From Bacteroidota bacterium (GTDB taxonomy: Bacteria > Bacteroidota > Bacteroidia > Flavobacteriales > Schleiferiaceae): a DNA stretch of 19,234 nt. The stretch is from contig PXYR01000020.1 in NCBI GenBank assembly GCA_003023665.1, forward strand, positions 1 to 19,234, read 5' to 3'. This document shows positions 14,126 to 19,234 of this stretch, in pieces. Within the stretch, counting starts at the first letter, position 1; each line of letters begins with the position of its first letter. The notes under the pieces were generated by a model. That model was given only the letters and a program-made list of their open reading frames with translations. It did no database searches and had not been told where the DNA came from. A program made the translations under genes and the position numbers.

Positions 14126-14902
14126 TTAAATTGCTCTCCCAGCATAAGCTTTGTTTAAGGCATCTGCTAGACGAATACCTGCTTGGGCTAGTCTTTTGTG
14201 CATTAAGTCTTTGTTGTCATAGATGTATCTGTAACCCATGGTATTAGGATTTCCCATAGTTTCATAACATTGCTCGCGTGAAAGCACACTTTCTCTAATC
14301 CAGTCTTCAGTGGTAGATTTTTTCCATTCACTCAGTTCATCTTGGCTCACGGTGGACATAATCCACTGAGAATATTCGGTGTAACTCATTTTCCAATAAT
14401 CAATCATTCCGCTATCCCAAACTCGGTGAAGATTTGAACTTTCCCTGAAAAAATTCACCTTTACTTGATTACCTCCCATGTCTGAACCGTTACCGCAATG
14501 CAGCGGTTGATGAACGTCTCCAATCAGGTGCGAAAGTGCACGCAATGCAAATCCCTCGTCCACACTGTATTGGTCATTTTCAACCTCTAATAAAAACTTA
14601 TCAATTGCCATCCATACGTCGCCTTGTTTTGGATGTTCGTGGGTTTTAATGGCCTCAACATCAACAATAGTGCAATAGTGATAGGGTTTTAAGCTGTCGT
14701 AGGTGGATTCACTTTTTACAAAATCCATCCAATTGGAAACCATGGCAAGATCTTCACCATTTAAGGTCTGAAGAATGTGTTGTTTAACTTCGGGATTCAA
14801 ATGTTCCATGGCAATGTGCCCCACGATTCTATGTCCCGTCAAACCCCACCCAAAAGTTTTTAGTGCTAGGATTAAAGTGAAAGAGGTAATTAATTTCTTC
14901 AT
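14126..14902 (-). CDS. S1/P1-type secreted zinc nuclease
   Basis: This 258-residue exported nuclease belongs to the S1/P1 (phospholipase C/P1) family, which cleaves single-stranded nucleic acids and 3'-phosphomonoesters using three zinc ions. The signal peptide (about 1-18) should be cleaved before Trp19, which as the mature N-terminus is itself a zinc ligand in P1. All nine expected ligands are visible: Trp19, His24 ('WGLTGHRIVGH'), Asp60 ('NWMDFVK'), His75 ('YHYC'), His125, Asp129 and His135 ('LSHLIGDVHQPLH'), and His159 and Asp163 ('NLHRVWDSG'). The spacing follows P1 closely, so it should be active. It likely acts in the periplasm or outside the cell, recovering nucleotides or phosphate from DNA/RNA. 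I see no extra C-terminal secretion domain. It starts 2 bases after the stop of the Plug gene, so the two form an operon. Confidence 0.94.
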   Translation of the reverse strand: MKKLITSFTLILALKTFGWGLTGHRIVGHIAMEHLNPEVKQHILQTLNGEDLAMVSNWMDFVKSESTYDSLKPYHYCTIVDVEAIKTHEHPKQGDVWMAIDKFLLEVENDQYSVDEGFALRALSHLIGDVHQPLHCGNGSDMGGNQVKVNFFRESSNLHRVWDSGMIDYWKMSYTEYSQWIMSTVSQDELSEWKKSTTEDWIRESVLSREQCYETMGNPNTMGYRYIYDNKDLMHKRLAQAGIRLADALNKAYAGRAI

Positions 14903-14904
14903 TT

Positions 14905-16152
14905 TTAAAGCGCTTGTGAAGGTTTAAAATATCCAATAATTCGATCATATCGCAACCCCATGCTTCTATTGTACATAATTAGCGTATAGTCGTTCCTGGT
15001 TTGCCAATGAGTACCTTCAGTAAGGGCAGTGCTTATGCCGCCTTTTTGGTCAGAGTGCGCAAATACATAATTGTAATATCCTTGTTTGAGGAGCACTTTT
15101 TTGCTGTAAGCGCCCCTGTCTTTGTGGTAATCAAGTCTAAATTCTGGTAATAATTCCCAATCGCTAAGCTGTCCATAAACGTACACAGGTAAGTCTAGTT
15201 CTGGGCTTTCAAAATAAAACTCAACCCAACAATAGTCACCTGCAAGATCTGGGTTTCCAACATCTGCACGATTATAAAATCGTCGCCCGTTAATATCGTT
15301 TTGAAAACTGTATACGGATATGGACCGATTCTTCTTTTCATAGAGGTAGACCTCCCAGCACGTGTCAAGTCTTGAAGTTTTTACACCCAAGCCTACTTGG
15401 TTAAGACGTTTTGTATCAAACGTATGAAACTCAGTGCCACCGTCAAACGATTCGCTTCCCATGAAATTATAGGTCAATATGCCGTCATTGATAAAGGTGG
15501 GTTTTAGATTATTTTTCGAATTGTTCCACCTTCGATTTTGAAGAATGCTTAAATCAAGATCCATGAAATAATCTTGTATAGGATAGTCTATTAGATTGAC
15601 GCTAGCACTTACCTGCTGCTGTGTAGAGAAATTTTCAAGGTCTACCGCTCTGCTTACAGATACAGAGGGAACAACGAGGTTCTCATATACAATGAATCTG
15701 CGACGGATAATAAGGTCATCTGGGTCGTCATTTTGGAAGATTTCAATGACAAAATTACCGCTCACCCTTGGCTTGGTCTCTGCGTTTGGGAATTTGACCG
15801 AGTAATGAGTGTAAGGAACAAAAGTGCCCACGCTGATTGCAAAATTGTTCAAATAATTCCCTTTAAACCCAATCAAGTATTGATTGATGAGTAAATCACT
15901 TTTTTCCCAATTCTTGGTGCAATGAAAGATGCGGTAGGAATAATTATTCCATTCATAAGCAAGATCGTCAAAGCTCAGCTGTAGGCCTTTTTTGGTTCCG
16001 AGCTCGTAAGCAGGAAAATCCAAAGGTTCTCCCTCCGGTGAAATCTGAACACTTTTAAGGTAATCGTATACAACAGTATCGCGCAAAACCTGGCCATGAA
16101 GCACCGTAGATAGCGCGAGTAAAAACAGAGAAATAAACCTTTTAATGGGCAT
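14905..16152 (-). CDS. type IX secretion system Plug protein (formerly DUF5103)
   Basis: This 415-residue exported protein belongs to the former DUF5103 family, now described as the type IX secretion Plug. It is thought to occlude the periplasmic side of the SprA/Sov outer-membrane translocon when no substrate is engaged. The signal peptide (1-20) ends in G-Q. The N-terminal domain contains 'GLQLSFDDLAYEWNNYSYRI' (about 55-74), then 'GNYLNNFAISVGTFVPYTHYSVKFPN' (about 98-122) and 'RRRFIVYEN'. The middle domain has 'LSILQNRRWNN'. The C-terminal domain has 'GDYCWVEFYFESPELDLPVYVYGQLSDW' and 'EGTHWQTRNDYTLIMYNRSMGLRYDRIIGY', which are strongly family-like. The presence of this gene implies that the organism runs a T9SS, although no other T9SS component lies here. 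It is the promoter-proximal gene of a pair with the S1/P1 nuclease and is divergent from nqrA. The quoted long stretches are the densest conserved regions; assignment is by recall of family motifs. Confidence 0.88.
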   Translation of the reverse strand: MPIKRFISLFLLALSTVLHGQVLRDTVVYDYLKSVQISPEGEPLDFPAYELGTKKGLQLSFDDLAYEWNNYSYRIFHCTKNWEKSDLLINQYLIGFKGNYLNNFAISVGTFVPYTHYSVKFPNAETKPRVSGNFVIEIFQNDDPDDLIIRRRFIVYENLVVPSVSVSRAVDLENFSTQQQVSASVNLIDYPIQDYFMDLDLSILQNRRWNNSKNNLKPTFINDGILTYNFMGSESFDGGTEFHTFDTKRLNQVGLGVKTSRLDTCWEVYLYEKKNRSISVYSFQNDINGRRFYNRADVGNPDLAGDYCWVEFYFESPELDLPVYVYGQLSDWELLPEFRLDYHKDRGAYSKKVLLKQGYYNYVFAHSDQKGGISTALTEGTHWQTRNDYTLIMYNRSMGLRYDRIIGYFKPSQAL

Positions 16153-16256
16153 TGTTAAAAATTATTGGTGTCTAAGTTACAATTAGTCGTTAAATGAATA
16201 GGGATTACGGACTGTGTATTATAATTTCGCAGCCTCAAATCATACTTAAACGTACG
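16153..16256. promoter_or_regulatory. divergent intergenic region between Plug gene and nqrA
   Basis: These 104 bases separate the Plug ATG (minus) from the chosen nqrA ATG (plus) and should hold both promoters. On the minus strand TAATTTTT (16164 to 16157) is one mismatch from TAnnTTTG, with a TTG at 16182-16180; the 15-base spacer is shorter than usual. On the plus strand TAATTTCG (16222-16229) is one mismatch from the consensus, 27 bases ahead of nqrA, with no clear -33 box. I see no riboswitch or strong hairpin here. Confidence 0.35.
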
Positions 16257-17606
16257 ATGTCTCAATCCTTTAAGATTCGCAAGGGATACGATATAAAATT
16301 AGTCGGTGCAGCAGCACAGACGGATTTGGACGCAGTAAGCGCTCAAACTTATGCCGTAAGTCCTTTAGATTTCCCAGGAATCACACCAAAATTGGCAGTG
16401 AAAGCTGGGGCCCAAGTAAAAGCGGGCGACACGTTATTCTTTGACAAAGATCGTCCTGAAGTGAAAATATGTGCTCCGGTTTCCGGGGAGATTGCTGAAG
16501 TGAAGCGCGGTGCTAAGCGAAAAATTTTAGCAGTGATCATATTGGCCGATAGCAAAATCAAGTATGCCTCTCACGGTAAATTAGATTTAGATAAGGCAGA
16601 TCGCGCATCCGTTGCTGAATTATTTTCGAATTCAGGTATTGGCGCTTTAATCACAAGTAGACCTTATGGTGTAGTAGCAAGCATGTCAGAGGAGCCGCGT
16701 GATATTTTCGTTAATGCCGTACAAAGCGGCCCTTTAGCGGGTAATCTAGCCTATCAGTTAGATGGGAAGGATTCAGAAATTACAGCAGCACTTAAGGCGC
16801 TCGACAAATTGACCTCGGGAAAAGTATATGTGAGTCAAGGCGGAGATGAAAAAGGAGTACCCAGTCTGAACGATTCCAGTGTTGTAAACGTGACTTTTAC
16901 TGGAAAACACCCTAAGGGTATGGTAGGTACTCAAATTGCCCAGATTTCACCCATTAATAAAGGTGATATTGTGTGGACGGTGAATGCGGTTGACCTTCCG
17001 GTCATAGGCCGTGCAGTATTGAAAGGTGAATATGCCCCTGAGTACAAAGTAGCTGTAACTGGCTCCATGGTAAAGAATACGGGATACGCAACTATGATTC
17101 AAGGCGTGAGTTTATCTTCTTTCAATGCTTCAAATATGAAAGCCGGTAATGCACGAATCATAGCGGGCGATGTGCTTTCTGGAACTCAGATAGAAGCTGA
17201 TGGATACTTATCCTTTGGGAAATCCCAGATTACAGCGATTCCGGAAGGAAATCAAACGGAATTCTTTGGATGGGTTTTGCCGGGATTCGGCAAATTTTCC
17301 ACTAATCGCGCCTTTTGGGGATGGTTATTCCCAAATAGGAAATACGATTTAGATACGAACATGCACGGAGAGGAGCGGGCATTTGTGGTTACGGGTGAGT
17401 ATGATAAATTCATTCCCATGGATATTTTTCCTCAACACTTGTTACGCGCTGTAATGATTGGTGACATTGAGAAAATGGAACAGTTAGGTATATATGAGAT
17501 TGTGCCGGAAGACTTTGCCTTAGCTGAGGTTGCATGTACCTCAAAATTGCCTTTGCAACAAATCGTTAGAGACGGTTTGAATGATCTTAGAAAAGAAATG
17601 ATGTAA
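16257..17606 (+). CDS. nqrA: Na+-translocating NADH:quinone reductase subunit A
   Basis: NqrA is the membrane-associated cytoplasmic subunit of Na+-NQR. This respiratory complex oxidises NADH, reduces quinone and pumps Na+ outward; NqrA helps form the quinone-binding site. From the ATG at 16257 the protein is 449 residues, matching the family, and begins 'MSQSFKIRKGYDIKLVG', the standard NqrA N-terminus. The frame stays open to an ATG at 16194, but that 21-residue extension is atypical and passes through the likely promoter, so I reject it. Recognisable segments are 'KVCAPVSGEIAEVKRGAKR'-like text at about 75-95 (biotinyl-lipoyl-like barrel), 'SGIGALITSRPYGVVA', 'HPKGMVGTQI' and the C-terminal 'LDTNMHGEERAFVVTGEYDKF'. 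It is the first gene of an operon, with nqrB 10 bases downstream. Confidence 0.96.
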   Translation: MSQSFKIRKGYDIKLVGAAAQTDLDAVSAQTYAVSPLDFPGITPKLAVKAGAQVKAGDTLFFDKDRPEVKICAPVSGEIAEVKRGAKRKILAVIILADSKIKYASHGKLDLDKADRASVAELFSNSGIGALITSRPYGVVASMSEEPRDIFVNAVQSGPLAGNLAYQLDGKDSEITAALKALDKLTSGKVYVSQGGDEKGVPSLNDSSVVNVTFTGKHPKGMVGTQIAQISPINKGDIVWTVNAVDLPVIGRAVLKGEYAPEYKVAVTGSMVKNTGYATMIQGVSLSSFNASNMKAGNARIIAGDVLSGTQIEADGYLSFGKSQITAIPEGNQTEFFGWVLPGFGKFSTNRAFWGWLFPNRKYDLDTNMHGEERAFVVTGEYDKFIPMDIFPQHLLRAVMIGDIEKMEQLGIYEIVPEDFALAEVACTSKLPLQQIVRDGLNDLRKEMM

Positions 17607-17616
17607 TAGCCATAAT

Positions 17617-18819
17617 ATGAAGTTTGTACAAAACATATTCGACCAGACTAGACCGCTTGTTGAAAAAGATGGCAAGAGAAACATCCTCTATCCATTGCAC
17701 AATGCATTGGAGACGATGGCTTTCGTTCCTGATCACACTGCCCATTCGGGTGCGCACGTTCGCGACGCGATTGACCTAAAGCGCACCATGGTTACAGTGA
17801 TTTTTGCCATGGTTCCTGCACTCCTTTTCGGAATGTGGAACATCGGCCGTTTGCATTACGGTGCTATCGGAATGGAAAGCACGTTATTAGAAAACTTTTT
17901 ATTCGGTACTCTAAAATTATTGCCACTAATCATTGTGACCTATGCTGCAGGATTAGGCGTTGAGATTTTCTTCTCATGGAAGCGCAATCACCCTGTAAAC
18001 GAAGGCTTCTTAGTTTCAGGTTTGTTGATTCCATTGATTATGCCGGTAGATATTCCATTATGGATGGTTGCAGCAAGTACCATTTTCGCAGTACTTATTG
18101 GTAAGGAAGTTTTTGGTGGAACAGGTATGAACCTTTTAAATCCAGCGCTCACCGCTAGGGCATTTGCATTCTTTGCTTATCCAACGTGGATGTCGGGTGA
18201 TCAAGTTTGGGTGAACACCTCAGGAGGAGATATTGTAGACGGTTATTCAGGTGCTACAGCAATGGGTGATCTAGCAACAACCGTAGGTCAGGGTATGGGT
18301 AATCCTGCCATGGAATCCGTTGTAGCACAATTTGGACCAGAGGGTACCTATTCATTGATGAATGCATTTCTAGGTTTAATACCGGGGTCAATTGGTGAAA
18401 CATCTGCATTGTTAATTCTTTTAGGTGGACTATTCCTAATCTTTAAAGGAGTGGGTTCATGGAGAATCATGCTCAGCTTCTTCATTGGAGGCCTTGTGAT
18501 GGCAGGAATCTTCAATGCTTTTGCAGTCAATGAATTCATGGCATTAAATCCAATACATCAATTGATGCTGGGAGGCTTCATGTTTGGTATGGTCTTCATG
18601 GCTACCGACCCTGTAAGTGCAGCTCAAACAGAAACGGGTAAATATATCTATGGCTTTTTGGCCGGATTCTTTGGTATCATGATTCGTGTCTTTAACCCCG
18701 CATACCCTGAGGGTATCATGTTGGCGATTCTTTTCATGAACGTTATGGCTCCGTTAATTGACCACTACGTTGTAGAAGCAAATATTAAACGTCGCGCAAA
18801 GCGTCTTGCGAACGCCTAA
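17617..18819 (+). CDS. nqrB: Na+-translocating NADH:quinone reductase subunit B
   Basis: NqrB is the large integral membrane subunit of Na+-NQR. It carries covalently bound FMN and riboflavin and forms the Na+ pathway with NqrD/E. The 400-residue chain is complete. A cytoplasmic N-terminal stretch precedes about ten membrane helices (first at about 57-75, then 97-119, 130-145, 148-163 and so on to about 385). The FMN attachment motif S-G-A-T is at residues 211-214 ('DGYSGATAMG'), with Thr214 the expected phosphoester-linked residue. Other marks are 'GKEVFGGTGMNLLNPALTARAF' (163-183) and 'MATDPVSAAQTETGKYIYG' near the end. The ATG at 17617 gives the normal N-terminal 'MKFVQNIFDQ.RP'. nqrA lies 10 bases upstream and nqrC 13 bases downstream. 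Confidence 0.97.
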   Translation: MKFVQNIFDQTRPLVEKDGKRNILYPLHNALETMAFVPDHTAHSGAHVRDAIDLKRTMVTVIFAMVPALLFGMWNIGRLHYGAIGMESTLLENFLFGTLKLLPLIIVTYAAGLGVEIFFSWKRNHPVNEGFLVSGLLIPLIMPVDIPLWMVAASTIFAVLIGKEVFGGTGMNLLNPALTARAFAFFAYPTWMSGDQVWVNTSGGDIVDGYSGATAMGDLATTVGQGMGNPAMESVVAQFGPEGTYSLMNAFLGLIPGSIGETSALLILLGGLFLIFKGVGSWRIMLSFFIGGLVMAGIFNAFAVNEFMALNPIHQLMLGGFMFGMVFMATDPVSAAQTETGKYIYGFLAGFFGIMIRVFNPAYPEGIMLAILFMNVMAPLIDHYVVEANIKRRAKRLANA

Positions 18820-18832
18820 AAATTTAAACACG

Positions 18833-19234
18833 ATGAACGTAAACAGTAACGCTTACACATACACATTTGCCACGGTGATGGTAGTGGTAGTAGCCGTGCT
18901 TTTATCAGGTGCTTCACTTGGTTTAAAGAGCAGGCAAGCCTCTAATATTAGCCAGGAAAAGAGACAGAGTATTTTGGCATCAATCGGTATTGATGTTGAG
19001 CGCTCAGAATCTGATGCTGCCTTTACAGAATACATAAAGAAGAGTTTAACAATTCAAGGTGGAAAAGTAGTGTCTGAGGACGCGAATGCTGCTTTTGATA
19101 TTGATATGGCCGCCGCAATCAAAGCGGACAATATGGACCGAACAGTTCCTTTGTATGTGGCAGAAAAAGACAGTGAAACTTTCTACATAGTGCCCATGCG
19201 CGGTAAGGGCCTATGGGGTCCGGTTTGGGGCTTC
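18833..19234 (+). CDS. nqrC: Na+-translocating NADH:quinone reductase subunit C, 3' end cut by window edge
   Basis: The first 134 codons of nqrC are visible, and the frame is open to the window end. The product is a single-span membrane protein with a large periplasmic FMN-binding domain. It relays electrons within Na+-NQR across the membrane. The N-terminal anchor is at about 10-32 ('YTFATVMVVVVAVLLSGAS'). It is followed by the 'KSRQASNISQEKRQSILASIGI' segment that typically follows the NqrC helix, and by 'YIVPMRGKGLWGPVWGF' just before the edge, a family signature. The S-G-A-T FMN site should lie in the missing C-terminal half. The ATG at 18833 is 13 bases after the nqrB stop, consistent with one nqrABCDEF transcript. 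Confidence 0.94.
   Translation, partial: MNVNSNAYTYTFATVMVVVVAVLLSGASLGLKSRQASNISQEKRQSILASIGIDVERSESDAAFTEYIKKSLTIQGGKVVSEDANAAFDIDMAAAIKADNMDRTVPLYVAEKDSETFYIVPMRGKGLWGPVWGF

Noticed and set aside
16194..16256. An upstream ATG extending nqrA by 21 residues
   Set aside because: The extension is unlike NqrA N-termini and crosses the likely promoter region; the ATG at 16257 gives the standard start.
1..19234. Search by eye for CRISPR repeats, tRNAs, IS ends, phage, toxin-antitoxin or defence genes
   Set aside because: No spaced direct repeats, cloverleaf-like sequences, transposase or integrase motifs, or defence-type proteins were seen; nearly all sequence is explained by recognisable core genes.

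Overview
The window reads as ordinary chromosomal DNA from a member of the Bacteroidota, most likely a marine or otherwise sodium-using relative of the Flavobacteriales. Four things support this. There is a type IX secretion 'Plug' protein. Several exported proteins have signal peptides ending in Ala-Gln or Gly-Gln. The Na+-translocating NADH:quinone reductase operon (nqr) is present. Short TAnnTTTG-type -7 promoter elements lie just upstream of starts, and clear Shine-Dalgarno sequences are generally lacking. The DNA is moderately AT-rich and densely coding. I see no tRNA, rRNA, insertion sequence, prophage, CRISPR array or toxin/defence gene.

Layout. Positions 1-1510 (minus) hold a YtcJ-like amidohydrolase lipoprotein that runs off the left edge. 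It is divergent from purL (1566-3791, plus), the small-form FGAM synthase subunit of purine synthesis. A minus-strand block follows: two uncharacterised exported, probably beta-rich envelope proteins (3829-4335 and about 4415-5350), a histone-deacetylase-fold hydrolase (5409-6311) six bases behind pheT (6318-8729), then a VTT/DedA-like membrane protein (8799-9404) three bases behind recG (9408-11504). Reading in the direction of transcription, these form at least two operons, recG-VTT and pheT-HDAC, with a good -7 element before pheT.

Divergent from recG on the plus strand are a polyprenyl-phosphate sugar phosphotransferase (11540-12865), which starts surface glycan synthesis, and pepT (12889-14124). 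Convergent with pepT is a two-gene minus operon: the T9SS Plug protein (14905-16152) followed two bases later by an S1/P1-type secreted nuclease (14126-14902). Divergent from these, nqrA-nqrB-nqrC (16257 to the right edge) begins the Na+-NQR operon. nqrC is cut by the window end, and nqrDEF presumably follow.

The genes cover housekeeping (purine synthesis, Phe-tRNA charging, fork repair, peptide turnover), envelope and secretion functions, and sodium-based respiration. I found no convincing undescribed system. The items most worth a second look are the tandem unknown exported proteins that look distantly related to each other, the AT-rich perfect inverted repeat just ahead of the smaller one, the pheT/HDAC-fold pairing, the short-form PurL, and the shortened active-site loop in the sugar transferase. 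There is no gene-free stretch longer than about 300 bases.
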